Assembly (NCBI RefSeq): GCF_001468065.1
Contig: NZ_LNYZ01000020.1
Span: 1-64,000 of the forward strand
Length of the DNA stretch: 64,000 nucleotides
Origin: Legionella steigerwaltii
GTDB lineage: Bacteria > Pseudomonadota > Gammaproteobacteria > Legionellales > Legionellaceae
Direction: 5' to 3'
Shown here: one piece after another, positions 1-10,577 of the stretch
How the letters are laid out: every line of letters begins with the position of its first letter
Position numbering within the stretch: position 1 is the first letter of the stretch
The notes under the pieces: model-generated
The model's database searches: none
What the model saw: the letters and a program-made list of their open reading frames with translations, nothing else
Told to the model about the DNA's origin: nothing
Position numbers and translations under genes: made by a program

Positions 1-4
1 CATC

Positions 5-80
5 GGTAACACCTTTTTCTCCTAAGAAAGTGTTACCTATCATCCCGGTTTAAAGTGTTACCAGTCTACCCGGTTTGTAC
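5..80. repeat. Possible insertion-sequence end (short repeated terminal motifs)
   Basis: The motif GTGTTACC occurs at 30-37 and 55-62, each time followed 10-14 bases later by CCCGGTTT. An inverted copy, GGTAACAC, lies at 5-12. Clustered tgttacc/cccggt motifs of this kind resemble the ends of IS481-type elements. No transposase is present inside the window, so this is a remnant or the edge of an element lying to the left. The assignment rests on motif resemblance only. Confidence 0.3.
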
Positions 81-89
81 CCAACACAT

Positions 90-270
90 CTCCTCTCCCT
101 ATTCGGGAGAGGGGCAAAAGTGAGAGGAATAGAAATATACACCCTCATCCGCCCTTGCGGGCACCTTCTCCCCGAAGGAGAAGGGATCAATATTATCTTC
201 TTACTGTTATCAGGGGGAGTAATATTATCCCCTCTACCGATAACGGGAGAGGGTGCAGGGGTGAGGGAAG
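90..270. repeat. Cluster of GC-rich palindromic repeats
   Basis: Three hairpin-forming units lie in tandem: 90-128 (cctctccct / gggagagggg), 141-186 (ctcatccgccc, then cttctcccc / gggag), and 229-267 (cccctct / gggagaggg followed by gtgaggg). The middle unit recurs at 25904-25950. These are widespread non-coding dispersed repeats. The short open frames crossing them are not credible genes. Confidence 0.6.
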
Positions 271-280
271 AAATAATTTT

Positions 281-1450
281 CTAGGTTTTTGGGGAGGTAG
301 TTGTATACCATTTTTCCCCAAGGATGATTTGTTCCCACCATACGTGCATTTTAACTTCATTCATTTCTTGCCATTCGACAGGGTGCAATACTAAGGCATC
401 CGCCATTCGTTTTGATAAATCATACATAGCGTGTCGTTTGGGAAGAGAATCTTTTTCCCACACAGAAATCGCCTGTTGGAAATCGTCGTATTTGTCGAGA
501 TGCTCCCTGAGGCTTAGTGCATCCTGAATTGCTAAAGAAGCACCATTTCCTACATGAGGTCGTAATACAGCGCTGGCATCACCCAGTAAAAGCGCTCCTT
601 GAGTTACAAAACGATCGGCACAGACGTCAACAATGTTTTGCATAAAAGGGGCCGGGGTATCGAAGATAACTTGCGCTGCAACCTCGGGTAATTTGTCCTG
701 GGCTAATTGATACAGGTGTTGTTTTGCTTTAATAGAAAAATCGCTTACAGTGGTTGATCCCAAACTTTCTAGGTCTGCACGCGCTAATTTTTCATAAAAA
801 ACCCAGTTTAATTTGTTTGTTTGATGATGATATACCGGGTAAGTTAATAAGTGTCCCTTGTCAAAACAGTAGTAAAGCCCCTGATCGTTGAACAGGGTTT
901 TATCTTTTATCCGCTCAAACTCCAATGTGCCGCGCCATGCAACATAACCTGAATATTCTGGTTGGACATTGGAAATTAATGTTCTACCTATAGATTGGAC
1001 GCCATCTGCAAAGACAATTAAATCAAAGAATTGTGTTTCACCTGACTCCAAAGTAATTTGGCCCGGATTTCCTTCATTAAGCTGTACATTGATGACTTTA
1101 ACTCCATGGCGATATATCGAATCGGGTATTCTTTTTCTGAAGTTGGTAAATAAAGTATCCCAGTGCAAGCTTGCCATGGACATTCCCTGTTGCCATAAAA
1201 GTTGTCCATAAAGCGGTTCATCATCGGTTTTGCAATAAAAACTGCGCGTAGTGCACTTATGGGCTAATGTGTCTTTGTCAATAAGATTTTTGGCAATTAA
1301 ACCATGTAACAATTCAATAGGAAGCGTGATACCTGCTCCGCGAGACTTTAAATCATGTGCTCGCTCAAAAACGGTGACCTGAAACCGGTCCTTCAATAAT
1401 AAGGCCAAGGCGCAACCTGCTATAGAACCTCCAATAATAGCAACGTTCAA
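281..1450 (-). CDS. FAD-dependent monooxygenase
   Basis: A flavoprotein hydroxylase of the salicylate/urate hydroxylase type (FAD_binding_3 family). It would use FAD and NAD(P)H to insert oxygen into an aromatic or heterocyclic substrate in the cytoplasm. The N-terminus carries a Rossmann FAD motif, GGSIAGC at residues 7-13, followed by the acidic VFERA that ends the second strand. The second FAD motif, LLLGDAS with downstream PHVGNGASLAIQDA, lies near residue 288. Length (~390 aa) is normal. I chose the TTG at 1450 because GGAAGGA sits 6 bases upstream. An in-frame TTG at 1465 would place that Shine-Dalgarno inside the gene. It is followed on the same strand by nothing in this window. The substrate cannot be told from sequence; the adjacent cyclase suggests a small catabolic unit. 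Confidence 0.85.
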   Translation of the reverse strand: MNVAIIGGSIAGCALALLLKDRFQVTVFERAHDLKSRGAGITLPIELLHGLIAKNLIDKDTLAHKCTTRSFYCKTDDEPLYGQLLWQQGMSMASLHWDTLFTNFRKRIPDSIYRHGVKVINVQLNEGNPGQITLESGETQFFDLIVFADGVQSIGRTLISNVQPEYSGYVAWRGTLEFERIKDKTLFNDQGLYYCFDKGHLLTYPVYHHQTNKLNWVFYEKLARADLESLGSTTVSDFSIKAKQHLYQLAQDKLPEVAAQVIFDTPAPFMQNIVDVCADRFVTQGALLLGDASAVLRPHVGNGASLAIQDALSLREHLDKYDDFQQAISVWEKDSLPKRHAMYDLSKRMADALVLHPVEWQEMNEVKMHVWWEQIILGEKWYTTTSPKT

Positions 1451-1511
1451 TGTAATTCCTTCCAAGAAATTTGAATGAATACGAGGGATTATATAAAGTA
1501 ACTAAACAAAA

Positions 1512-2198
1512 TCAATAAAGACCAATTAAACGGACAGGTGCTTCCGTTAAATCAGCAATTTTCATGGGTAAAACCATGCTGTAAGCACCTGATGCGGGTA
1601 GCTTTGTCGCGTTAAAAATATTCTCAACAATATATTTCTTATTTTCCAGCATCAGTTGGTGAACGATATAATCATTTTCAGGTCTATCGGGAGACAAAGT
1701 ATCAATTCCAATACCTGCACTATTTCGTTCCAGTATTAATTGTGCTGCTTCTCCGCTGACGCAGGGAAAAACTAAATTATTTCTATATTGCTTTGAATCA
1801 TGCCAGTGTTTTTCCCATCCAGTATGAAAAATAACAAAAGTATGCTCAGTAATTTTCCCATGTTTTTTCTCAAAGTCCAAAACGTCTTTGGGGGTAATGG
1901 TATAACACTCATGCGCTTGGTGGCTTACATCAATGACTACACAGTGAGTAATTAAATGGTGGCCTAAAAGATCGAGCTCGGCAACATGAAGCCCATTGCG
2001 AATGCAATGAGATGGGGCGTCAATATGAGTGCCGATTCCAGCCGGCATGCTCATTTCTTGTACTTTGAAGTGTACTGTCGTAGAACATTCGTCATAATCC
2101 AGTGTGGTTTTATGATTAAAGCCACAGCCAATATCCCATGAAGGGCTCTCTGTTGAGAGTGTATGCGTCAAGTCAATGATCTTAAAAGGAAACGTCAT
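1512..2198 (-). CDS. Cyclase family protein (kynurenine-formamidase-like)
   Basis: A metal-dependent hydrolase of the cyclase family that includes bacterial kynurenine formamidase KynB. It starts with the typical IIDLTHTLS strand and has the family metal-binding signature GTHIDAPSH at about residues 55-63, then a conserved HTGW around residue 125 and GIDTLSPD around residue 164. Length (228 aa) fits the family. It lies 61 bp upstream of the FAD monooxygenase start on the same strand, so the two could be co-transcribed. Formamidase plus flavin hydroxylase would fit a tryptophan/kynurenine-like route, but no tryptophan dioxygenase is nearby and the true substrate is unknown. Confidence 0.85.
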   Translation of the reverse strand: MTFPFKIIDLTHTLSTESPSWDIGCGFNHKTTLDYDECSTTVHFKVQEMSMPAGIGTHIDAPSHCIRNGLHVAELDLLGHHLITHCVVIDVSHQAHECYTITPKDVLDFEKKHGKITEHTFVIFHTGWEKHWHDSKQYRNNLVFPCVSGEAAQLILERNSAGIGIDTLSPDRPENDYIVHQLMLENKKYIVENIFNATKLPASGAYSMVLPMKIADLTEAPVRLIGLY

Positions 2199-2275
2199 TC
2201 AATTCTCAGTGAATCAATTCATCCTTATGTTTTGCCATAATATTTGGAAAAGGAAAATAGGGTGAGTATTTTTTT

Positions 2276-2360
2276 GGGTGAAGACAAAGTCGTAAGCCGA
2301 GATTTCTGGGCATGAATAAACTTCTTAATCTCGGGTTACGCTACGCTTCACCCAGGCTAC
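2276..2360. repeat. Dispersed palindromic element, copy 1 (degenerate)
   Basis: Decayed copy of the family described in full at 6007-6088. The left arm gggtgaagacaaagtcgta is eroded. The right arm, ending in ttcacccaggctac, is better preserved. It is the only copy lying between divergent genes. Confidence 0.7.
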
Positions 2361-2416
2361 ACCAAATGTTGTGTAGTATAATTAATAAACTACTGGTGCC
2401 CATGGAATAAGTGAGA

Positions 2417-5400
2417 ATGAAAAAAAATAAATGGGAGTTTTGGATTGATAGAGGAGGTACGTTTACTGATATTGTGGCGTGCAGCCCTGAAGGACGCGTA
2501 AGTAGCCATAAATTACTTTCCGAAAATCCTGAATTTTATCCTGATGCGACCATTCAGGGCATCCAAGATATTCTTCAATGTTCTTCTATTCCTGCGAATC
2601 AAATTGCCTTCATTAAAATGGGAACAACTGTAGCAACGAATACCTTGCTTGAACGAAAAGGCGCTAAAGTACTTTTAGCGATTACTAAGGGCTTTGCTGA
2701 TGCACTGCGAATCGGTTATCAAAATCGTCCTGATCTTTTTGCGCTAAATATTAAATTACCCTCCTTACTCTATGAAGAAGTGATTGAGATTGATGAGCGA
2801 GTTAATGCACAAGGCAGTGTCTTACAGCCTTTAGATGAAAAAAAAGCGCGAAAAAAGATGGAATATGCTTTTGCTCAGGGATATTGCACGATTGCTATCG
2901 TATTGATGCATGCTTATCAATACACACAACATGAAAAAAAATTAAAGGAAATTGCCCGCGAAATAGGGTTTACCCAAATTTCCGTAAGTCATGAAGTCGC
3001 TTCGGTAATGAAATTGGTAAGCCGTGGAGATACAACGGTTGTTGATGCGTATCTTTCCCCAGTATTACAACGCTATATTCAAAGTTTGCACGATAAATTA
3101 GGTAAAATCCCCTTATTTTTTATGCAATCTAATGGTGGATTAATTCATGCACAACGCTTTCAAGGTAAAGACAGTCTCTTTTCGGGTCCCGCAGGAGGGG
3201 TAATTGGCATGATTAAAACCAGCCAACTTGCTGGTTTTAATGAGGTGATTGGTTTTGATATGGGCGGGACATCCACGGATGTGTCGCATTTTGCTGGCGA
3301 ATACGAACGAAGTTATAGCTATGAATTTAGTGGGGTACATATACGGACGCCAATGATGCTTATTCATACTATTGCAGCAGGTGGGGGGTCGATTCTTAAT
3401 TTTGATGGCCAACGCTATACTGTAGGGCCTCAGTCAGCTGGCGCAAACCCAGGTCCTGCTTGTTATCGTCGTGGTGGTCCACTCACAATCACGGATTGCA
3501 ATGTGTTGCTTGGTAAAATACAACCTCAGTTTTTCCCTAAAGTCTTTGGTACTTCTGCCAACCAAGAAATTGATGTGCTCGTGGTGAAGAAGCATTTTCA
3601 GGATCTGGCAAAACAAATTCAGCAAGCAACAGGCAGTGAAAAAACAGTGGAGCATATTGCAGAAAGTTATCTCAATATCGCTGTAGAAAACATGGCCAAC
3701 GCAATTAAGAAAATTTCGGTACAACGTGGTTATGATGTAAGGCGACATGTCTTAAATTGTTTTGGTGGAGCTGCCGGACAGCATGCGTGTCGGGTTGCTG
3801 ACACTCTTGGTATTAAAAAGATTTTGATTCATCCTTTGGCCGGTGTGCTTTCTGCTTACGGTATGGGATTGGCAGAAATCGGTGTATTGCATGAGCAAGC
3901 CATTGAAAGACCACTACAGCGCGGCATTCTTTCTTTTTTGCGTGCAAAATTTAAAAAAATAGAGCAAAGAGCACAAAAGGAACTAAAAGCCCAAGGATTA
4001 GCTAAAAAAACCATGATCTGCAATCGACAAGTGCATTTACGTTATGAAGGTTCAGATACGATGTTACATGTTCTGTTTGGAACGATTAAATCTATGCGGC
4101 AAGCGTTTATAGAACAACACCGTAAAACATTTGGATTCGCCTCACCCAGAAAAAAACTGATTGTTGAAGCAATTTCAATAGAATGTACTATTTCCAGTAC
4201 TACTTCTGTTACGTTGACGGAAGAGGGCACTCAAAACCGTAGTAAACAGGAGATTCCACAACATGAAGCAGTCAAAATATTTACTCAAGGATCTTACCAT
4301 GAAGCACCAGTATATGTTCGTGAAGAATTAATCCCTGGAGACTGTATTCAAGGGTGTGCGGTAATTACTGAAGCGAATGCGACCACTATTGTTGAGCCAG
4401 GTTGGCACGCTGAGATGACTGCTCAAAAGGATTTATTGCTAACGCGTTATCAAACATTGGCGGCCAGAAAAATAAATACCCAGGTTGATCCGGCGATGCT
4501 GGAAGTGTTTAACAATCGTTTTATGAATATTGCAGAACAAATGGGGGAGGTTTTACGTAAAACAGCAAGTTCGGTAAACATTAAAGAGCGACTTGATTTC
4601 TCCTGTGCTATTTTTGATGAACAGGGTGAACTCGTCGCTAATGCGCCACATATTCCGGTGCATCTGGGTTCAATGAGTGACAGTGTTAAATCCATATTAA
4701 AAAATAATCCTCAGATGCACTCTAACGATGTTTATGTTTTAAATGCTCCTTATAATGGTGGAACACATTTGCCGGATATCACGTTGATTACCCCAGTTTT
4801 TGATAAACAAGGGAATACGTTGTTGTTCCTGGTTGGTTCACGTGGACATCATGCAGATATTGGTGGTATTACACCTGGCTCCATACCTGCTGAAAGCAAA
4901 ACTGTCGAAGAAGAAGGTGTTCTGATCAATAATTTCAAGATCATGGATCAAGGTCGTTTTTTAGAAAGGGCAACATTAAATTTACTCACTAAAGCGAACT
5001 ATCCAGCACGAAATCCTCATCAAAATTTGGAAGATTTCAAAGCACAAATTGCAGCAAATGCTTGTGGCGTACAAGGTTTACTGGATTTAACTGCACAGTT
5101 TGGATTGGATGTAGTCCATGCGTATATGGGACATGTACGTGATAATGCGACTTTATCTGTAGAGCGTTTATTGGGAAATTTGCATAATGGTCATTTTACT
5201 TATGCATTAGATGATGGCAGCCAAATTAAAGTGGCACTGAATATTCATAGAAAAACAAAAAAAATTCGCATTGATTTTACGGGGAGTAGTGGACAGCATC
5301 CGGGAAATTTTAACGCTCCCACCGCAATTTGTAAGGCTGCCGTTTTATATGTTTTACGTTGCCTCATTGCTGAAAAAATTCCTTTGAATAATGGTTGTTT

Positions 5401-6010
5401 TGTACCTCTTGAACTGCTTATCCCTGAACAAAGTATTTTGAATCCTAGTTATCCTGCAGCAGTTGTAGCAGGTAATGTGGAAACATCACAATGCATTGTA
5501 GATACGTTATTTGGGGCATTGGGGGTAGTCGCTGCCTCACAAGGAACGTGTAATAATTTCACTTTTGGTAATAAAGAATTTCAATATTATGAAACAATTT
5601 GTGGCGGAGCTGGTGCAGGAGCAGATTTTGATGGAGCTTCAGCAGTTCATACTCATATGACCAATACTTATTTGACTGATCCCGAAGTTTTGGAATGGCG
5701 TTTTCCAGTCTTGCTCGAAGAATTTTCTATTCGCAAAGGAAGTGGTGGCTCAGGTTTGCATCGTGGAGGGGATGGCGTTGTTCGACGAATTCGTTTTTTA
5801 GAGAAAATGATTGCCAATATTATTTCCAGTCATCGTGTTATTCCTCCCTATGGAATGCATGGAGGAGCTTCTGGTAAACCCGGGCGCAACTGGGTTCAAC
5901 GCGCAGATGGAAGGATAGAAGATTTTGGAAGCTGTGCCCAAGTAAAAATGCAGCCCGGTGATGTTTTTATTATTGAGACACCGGGAGGCGGGGGATATGG
6001 AAAATTGTAG
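2417..6010 (+). CDS. 5-oxoprolinase, fused HyuA-HyuB hydantoinase/oxoprolinase
   Basis: An ATP-dependent amidohydrolase that would open 5-oxo-L-proline to glutamate, as in the eukaryotic-type single-chain oxoprolinase. Both halves are intact. The HyuA-like half (residues ~1-690) opens with [11 protein letters not shown] and carries the second phosphate motif [12 protein letters not shown] and [10 protein letters not shown]. The HyuB-like half (~690-1197) contains [17 protein letters not shown] and ends in a Gly-rich TPGGGGYG tail. Many bacteria use PxpABC instead. The fused form is less common but complete here (~1197 aa). ATG 2417 is preferred over GTG 2411 because GGAA then sits at normal distance. 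The stop codon TAG (6008-6010) lies inside the first bases of a dispersed repeat. Confidence 0.9.
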   Translation: MKKNKWEFWIDRGGTFTDIVACSPEGRVSSHKLLSENPEFYPDATIQGIQDILQCSSIPANQIAFIKMGTTVATNTLLERKGAKVLLAITKGFADALRIGYQNRPDLFALNIKLPSLLYEEVIEIDERVNAQGSVLQPLDEKKARKKMEYAFAQGYCTIAIVLMHAYQYTQHEKKLKEIAREIGFTQISVSHEVASVMKLVSRGDTTVVDAYLSPVLQRYIQSLHDKLGKIPLFFMQSNGGLIHAQRFQGKDSLFSGPAGGVIGMIKTSQLAGFNEVIGFDMGGTSTDVSHFAGEYERSYSYEFSGVHIRTPMMLIHTIAAGGGSILNFDGQRYTVGPQSAGANPGPACYRRGGPLTITDCNVLLGKIQPQFFPKVFGTSANQEIDVLVVKKHFQDLAKQIQQATGSEKTVEHIAESYLNIAVENMANAIKKISVQRGYDVRRHVLNCFGGAAGQHACRVADTLGIKKILIHPLAGVLSAYGMGLAEIGVLHEQAIERPLQRGILSFLRAKFKKIEQRAQKELKAQGLAKKTMICNRQVHLRYEGSDTMLHVLFGTIKSMRQAFIEQHRKTFGFASPRKKLIVEAISIECTISSTTSVTLTEEGTQNRSKQEIPQHEAVKIFTQGSYHEAPVYVREELIPGDCIQGCAVITEANATTIVEPGWHAEMTAQKDLLLTRYQTLAARKINTQVDPAMLEVFNNRFMNIAEQMGEVLRKTASSVNIKERLDFSCAIFDEQGELVANAPHIPVHLGSMSDSVKSILKNNPQMHSNDVYVLNAPYNGGTHLPDITLITPVFDKQGNTLLFLVGSRGHHADIGGITPGSIPAESKTVEEEGVLINNFKIMDQGRFLERATLNLLTKANYPARNPHQNLEDFKAQIAANACGVQGLLDLTAQFGLDVVHAYMGHVRDNATLSVERLLGNLHNGHFTYALDDGSQIKVALNIHRKTKKIRIDFTGSSGQHPGNFNAPTAICKAAVLYVLRCLIAEKIPLNNGCFVPLELLIPEQSILNPSYPAAVVAGNVETSQCIVDTLFGALGVVAASQGTCNNFTFGNKEFQYYETICGGAGAGADFDGASAVHTHMTNTYLTDPEVLEWRFPVLLEEFSIRKGSGGSGLHRGGDGVVRRIRFLEKMIANIISSHRVIPPYGMHGGASGKPGRNWVQRADGRIEDFGSCAQVKMQPGDVFIIETPGGGGYGKL

Positions 6011-6088
6011 CCTGGGTGAAGGCGTAGCCGTAACCCGGGTTTCCTGAACTTCTTGATCCCGGGTTCCGCTGCGCTGCACCCAGGCTAC
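6007..6088. repeat. Dispersed palindromic element, copy 2
   Basis: Type copy of a ~80-bp family: arm gtagcctgggtg...acccggg, a spacer of ~18-25 bp, then arm cccgggt...cacccaggctac. Two arm sub-types exist: GAAGGCGAAGCCGTAA and CAGCGCAGCGAAA/TTCCGCTGCGCTG. This copy is a hybrid, with the left arm of the first kind and the right arm of the second. It lies between convergent genes and provides the oxoprolinase stop codon. Confidence 0.9.
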
Positions 6089-6100
6089 CAGGGTCTTGGG

Positions 6101-7057
6101 TTAAAAATGAACAACAAAGCGCAATATCCCATTAGTTCCTTGAGCTCGATTTTTGGCATCTTGTTCAGAATAGACATTTAAAAACACAAAGTGATTTTTG
6201 GTAAGACTGTATACCATTCCCGGGCCAATCGCCCACACACTTTCCTTGCGACCAGGAACCCCAACTCCATTTGCCAGAGTGTCGGTAATTTGATTGAAAA
6301 AGTAGCCATTCACGCCTACAGTAAGCTTTTCGATTATTGCATAACCTACAGCAATATCTGCAAAAACAGCTTGTCCTGCTTGCGTGGTATGGACATTGGG
6401 GCCAAAGGATACATTAGGACTATGATTGACACCATTCCACAGATAATGCAGCCGTGCTGAAGCGGAAAATTTAGGGGTCATCCACAAAGTAAATGCCCAG
6501 TAAGGATTTAAAGACCAAAAATGACTGCTGGGATTGATCGCATTGATACTGCTGTAGCGCCCTATTGGCGCAATTACGTCCAGTTCAATACGTGATACAA
6601 ATAAAGGACCTTTCCCATCTTTGCGCATAATAGGATCAAATTGCAGCGCAGGGCCGACCCACAAATCACCAGGACCACTTTCTGCTTTTAATAGAGTATT
6701 TTCCAATCCATCATTGACACTGTCATTGACCACCCAGGGTAATAGTGCGGAAAAGCCTAAATTAGCCACCCCGAAAATTCTTTTTTTCGTCACATAAATA
6801 AACTGAGTCACATTCGCAACAACGTCCAGATCGGTGCGAGGCAATGGTAGTTTGTGGCCATTTTTGTCGTTAAAGCGATTGGTTGTATAATATTGAAAAT
6901 AATCTTGGAAATAAAACCCAGGTCCTGAAGGTGGGCTTCCATCATAAAAACTGGTGTAACCTAGATTTACAACCGGCTCATCATAAGCCAGGGCTGATGA
7001 AGCGACTAATAGGATTGCTAAACTAAAACAAGAATGCAGTATTCCTTTCCATTGCAT
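6101..7057 (-). CDS. SphA/MetA-pathway-type outer membrane protein
   Basis: A predicted outer-membrane beta-barrel of the 'MetA-pathway of phenol degradation'/SphA family, which is associated with uptake of hydrophobic compounds. Residues 1-24 form a Sec signal peptide ending SSALA. The mature part has alternating amphipathic strands, YFQDYFQYYTT near the start, and ends in aromatic FVVHF, typical of a barrel protein recognised by BAM. Length (318 aa) fits. AAAGGA lies 6 bases before the ATG. It faces the oxoprolinase tail to tail across a repeat. The ligand is unknown. Confidence 0.75.
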   Translation of the reverse strand: MQWKGILHSCFSLAILLVASSALAYDEPVVNLGYTSFYDGSPPSGPGFYFQDYFQYYTTNRFNDKNGHKLPLPRTDLDVVANVTQFIYVTKKRIFGVANLGFSALLPWVVNDSVNDGLENTLLKAESGPGDLWVGPALQFDPIMRKDGKGPLFVSRIELDVIAPIGRYSSINAINPSSHFWSLNPYWAFTLWMTPKFSASARLHYLWNGVNHSPNVSFGPNVHTTQAGQAVFADIAVGYAIIEKLTVGVNGYFFNQITDTLANGVGVPGRKESVWAIGPGMVYSLTKNHFVFLNVYSEQDAKNRAQGTNGILRFVVHF

Positions 7058-7434
7058 AAAATATCCTTTCTGAATCAGTCCCTAGTTGCGGTGTACATGG
7101 CCTACTGTGCAGGAGTGGGTCAAAATTTAATCGATTCTTCAGGGTTTGCTCTTTTTTCTAGAGTTGAGCCCGATCATTACAATTAATGAAATTATGTCTG
7201 ATTTATTCAAGAAGAACAATATAAAAAAAAGAAACTTTCTCATAGAAATCAATGAGTAAACGTTAATTTTTAATCATGTAAATCTCCTATCGAAAAGCCA
7301 CATGTGGCATCTTGTTTTTAGATTGATTTTCGTCGTAGTTGACAGTTTTAGTACTATACTTAGTATATAAAATATAAACAGATTAAATGTATAAAATATA
7401 AATAATTAAGAGGATCTAACCAGGACGAGAGAAA
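7058..7434. other. AT-rich intergenic region with promoter for the 1035-residue gene
   Basis: No open frame or hairpin stands out in the left part. The right 100 bases are very AT-rich and hold the promoter-like motifs annotated separately, followed by a run of tataaaatata-type repeats up to the start codon at 7435. Confidence 0.5.
7339..7381 (+). promoter_or_regulatory. Candidate promoter with a motif shared with the 42360 gene
   Basis: TTGACA at 7339-7344 is followed after 16 bases by TAGTAT (7361-7366), a plausible sigma-70 pair. Overlapping it is TACTATACTTAG (7352-7363), then an AAAATATAAACAG stretch. The same 12-mer followed by AAAATATGAACAG occurs at 42322-42349 upstream of another coiled-coil gene. 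Whether TATACT or TAGTAT is the true -10 cannot be decided by eye. Confidence 0.45.
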
Positions 7435-10400
7435 ATGAAAACTGTTGTAATCGAGCTTAAGCGCCCAGGTGAATTTAAAGAATATACTGTTAATGTGTCA
7501 GTTACTTTTGATGAGGATCCTTTTGAATTTCTTGATGACGCTGATAAACCAAAAGATCCAACTAAAGAACTTGAGTCGATTGCTCAATCCATTGTTGCGA
7601 AAAAGATAACTAGTGGAGAATTAGATTTATTAGCGAAGAAAGATGAAGTACGAACGCATGTTTTAATTTCAGGGAAAAAAGAGGGGGCTTTCCAAGTAAG
7701 CTATACTCTGTCCGATGGAATAGATCACATGAACATACCACCTCTCAAACCAGACATCTCACCGAGTATATCAATAGAATCAGCACTTAAAAATAAATTT
7801 GAAGCTGCAAAGTTTACAGTGGAATGTTCTTCTCCCGAAATTAAAGCGGATCAAATATGGAAGCTGCCAACAATTCGTGAAGGTATCCTCAATCTACTTC
7901 AAAAGGACAAAGAAAGTGCAGCCAAGGCTAAAGTAGGAAGAGATCTTGCCCAACAAAAAGAAGAATTTCTTAACGGTAAAGAACCGAGAAAACCTCCTGA
8001 AGCCATTGCATTTCCAGCACTTATAAAAACAATAGAAAAAGGAGACGTTTATCAGGAAGATGCAGTCAAAAAATTGAATGCGCTTTATGGAAACAAGAGC
8101 TTATTAGAACCAACTTATAGTCAAATAGTAATTATTGAAAAAGCAATTGATTCATTAGAGCAACAATTAAGAAAATTACGAGCGAGAGAGGCTTCACTAA
8201 ATGATACCATTAGCCAAGACCCACGTGTCGTATCATTTGCACAAAAAAATCTACACGCATCAAGAGAAGAATTACAAAAAACAAGAACGTCGCTTGAAAA
8301 AGAGATATCCGCTTTACGTGAACAGTTAGATAGTGAAAAAGAAAATGAAGAACGTGAAAAAATAGGTGCAAAACCATTTTTTAAGGAACATGTTAGCGAT
8401 AAGTATGCTCAATATACAAAATATGAAAATACACTTGAGTTCACCAAACAAACGATGCTTACTGCATTTTATAATGCGGCTGTAGATTACTACCAACAAA
8501 TCCTTAAAGAGACAGAAGGAAATCCCGAGCAACGCCAAGCAAAGATAGAGGAACTTAATGAAAGTTTTGCGGGAATTGCAAAAGTTGATGAGTATGGCAA
8601 CGTCAATCCCACTTATAAAGACTTAGAAAAGGAACCGCTCAAGAAAGTCGTAGCATTTACTAATGGAGTATTAGAAAAATGTAATACAGGTATTTTTTCA
8701 GCTCGTAAATTAAATTGTATTCAAGCGCAGTTACAAAAAGCGAATGAACATTGTGCCAATGAATATAAGAAGCACTATGGTGACACGATTTATAAGGATA
8801 AAGAACAAAAAATGCCTTTTATCATGGAGAAGAGCTGGGGACGACTGAAAAATATTAGCTTGAATGTGAATTTTGAATCTACGCTAGAGCATATTATCCA
8901 ATCTGCGTCAGATCCTGAAAAATTAACTCGTGCATGGGGAAAAATTCCAAGTGGAGACGCTATAGTAGAGCAGCGATCTGCCCTTGGACAGGCACATACC
9001 GACATGACCAATCTAGATCATAAAGTCAAAAATTTTCAGCGATATTTAGTGCTTAAAGATGAATTAGATACAAAAAAAGCATTAGCCCAAGAGCAGAAAA
9101 AGCAGATTGATGCAGCGAGTGAGTCTCTTAATACGACACGCGATTTCATTGCAAAGCAAATTCAAGATCAGCCGCTAGAAGTTCAAAAATATGTACTTGA
9201 GCATATTGATCCAAATTTAGCAAAATCTGTTTTTTTCCTGCTTCCTATAGACAAGAGAGAGCCTTTAAGTGAGGTCTTAGCTTTAGACAGGATACAGGCA
9301 ATTCATGCAGAATCAGAGATTAACTCTCTTGACAAGAAACATGAAATATTAGTTGATGCCATTGCAACAGCAGAAGACAACTTATCTCAAATAAAAGAAG
9401 AAGATATTGTTGAACAGTTAGATCAACTTCGGTCTGCATTAGGTGAGGTTAGAAAAAGCGCGCTGGATCAGAGGAAATTGGATAAAGTCACAGGTCGTAG
9501 TAAATCCTATACTGAGAATCAGTCTTTTGTACAGGATTATGTAGCATTTCAAAAGCAATTGGCAGATGCAACAAAAATACTTAAACAACAAATTCAAGAA
9601 GTTACGGATAAATTTGACTTGCTACAAGGAAACGCGAGCAAGGAGGAGTTACTGTTATTTGAGAGCTTGCGACAATCACTGGAAGACATGAAATCCTCTT
9701 TTGACAATACCGAGTATCAACGAGATAACCCCGTTAAAAATAGAGAAGAATTAGAACGCCTTGCGGGAAGGGCAAAAAGTTTACATGAAAGTCTCATTAG
9801 TGAATATGAGAGACTTGATAAAGTAATAAAAGCTCAAGAAGCACAACGAGAAGTTCAGCAACCAGGGATACCACCAGAGACTCAGTGGCAAAAAGAAAAA
9901 CGACCACCACCTCGTGTAACGAAGGAACAACCCGAAGGTGAACCAAGTGCTAAAAGGAGGAAGTTACACCCTAGCACACCCTCTGACACCATAGAATTCA
10001 CAGTTAGAGAGAGAATTAAACAGATTTATAATACATATAAAGAAAAAGTCGACGCGGATGTTCTGAGACTATCAAATCCAGAAGATCAATCTATTTGGAG
10101 TGAGCTTTTTGAACCGCACAAAGCGGGAGGAAAGTGGCAATCTGTTGAAGCATTTAAACAAGAACATAGTACCGAAAAAGAACAAAAGGATGCTGTTCAA
10201 AATGCAAACGCTGTTACTTCACTTGGTGAAATAAAGGCTCTAATTGAAAATACGAACTGGAAGGTAAGACTAGGAAGTTTGACTGGAAAAGAAATCAAAG
10301 TGGGTGAGGAATCTAAAAAGGAATCTAAAATAGTTCCCCCTCATATTTTTAGAATTTATAACCAAGCAATAGAGGGCATGAAAGATCCCGAAAAAGCAGC

Positions 10401-10542
10401 CAAAGCTATGGAAGAAATAAATAATATTGCTACAAAAGCAAATTCAGCTAATGTCTTTAAACAGTTAATAAGAGATGAACAAACTAAAGATGCATATGAT
10501 GCAATCGCAGAATATAGTGTCATGAGGAGTAGTACGCCTTAA
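7435..10542 (+). CDS. Large coiled-coil protein, candidate secreted effector
   Basis: I do not recognise a named family. The 1035-residue protein has a globular-looking N-terminus (residues 1-150), then long charged helical stretches predicted as coiled coil, notably ~240-310 (SLEQQLRKLRAREASL, then SLEKEISALREQLDSEKE) and ~560-790. A Pro-rich linker around 820-850 holds KRRK at residues 840-843, which resembles a monopartite nuclear localisation signal. A further helical domain follows to the C-terminus. No signal peptide or membrane segment is present. Size, coiled coils, eukaryote-type signal, monocistronic position and its own promoter fit a Legionella-type translocated effector. That is inference; a structural or cytoskeletal role is not excluded. 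Confidence 0.8.
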   Translation: MKTVVIELKRPGEFKEYTVNVSVTFDEDPFEFLDDADKPKDPTKELESIAQSIVAKKITSGELDLLAKKDEVRTHVLISGKKEGAFQVSYTLSDGIDHMNIPPLKPDISPSISIESALKNKFEAAKFTVECSSPEIKADQIWKLPTIREGILNLLQKDKESAAKAKVGRDLAQQKEEFLNGKEPRKPPEAIAFPALIKTIEKGDVYQEDAVKKLNALYGNKSLLEPTYSQIVIIEKAIDSLEQQLRKLRAREASLNDTISQDPRVVSFAQKNLHASREELQKTRTSLEKEISALREQLDSEKENEEREKIGAKPFFKEHVSDKYAQYTKYENTLEFTKQTMLTAFYNAAVDYYQQILKETEGNPEQRQAKIEELNESFAGIAKVDEYGNVNPTYKDLEKEPLKKVVAFTNGVLEKCNTGIFSARKLNCIQAQLQKANEHCANEYKKHYGDTIYKDKEQKMPFIMEKSWGRLKNISLNVNFESTLEHIIQSASDPEKLTRAWGKIPSGDAIVEQRSALGQAHTDMTNLDHKVKNFQRYLVLKDELDTKKALAQEQKKQIDAASESLNTTRDFIAKQIQDQPLEVQKYVLEHIDPNLAKSVFFLLPIDKREPLSEVLALDRIQAIHAESEINSLDKKHEILVDAIATAEDNLSQIKEEDIVEQLDQLRSALGEVRKSALDQRKLDKVTGRSKSYTENQSFVQDYVAFQKQLADATKILKQQIQEVTDKFDLLQGNASKEELLLFESLRQSLEDMKSSFDNTEYQRDNPVKNREELERLAGRAKSLHESLISEYERLDKVIKAQEAQREVQQPGIPPETQWQKEKRPPPRVTKEQPEGEPSAKRRKLHPSTPSDTIEFTVRERIKQIYNTYKEKVDADVLRLSNPEDQSIWSELFEPHKAGGKWQSVEAFKQEHSTEKEQKDAVQNANAVTSLGEIKALIENTNWKVRLGSLTGKEIKVGEESKKESKIVPPHIFRIYNQAIEGMKDPEKAAKAMEEINNIATKANSANVFKQLIRDEQTKDAYDAIAEYSVMRSSTP

Positions 10543-10577
10543 CATATGTTGTAAAAATAAGGTTGCAAATCTCTCTA

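Noticed and set aside
155..394. Open frame of 79 codons at the left edge
   Set aside because: It runs through three GC-rich palindromic repeats and into the end of the monooxygenase on the other strand; composition follows the repeats, not a protein.
5798..6079. Minus-strand frame crossing the oxoprolinase 3' end
   Set aside because: It is formed by the antisense of the coding sequence and the palindromic repeat; no family motifs.
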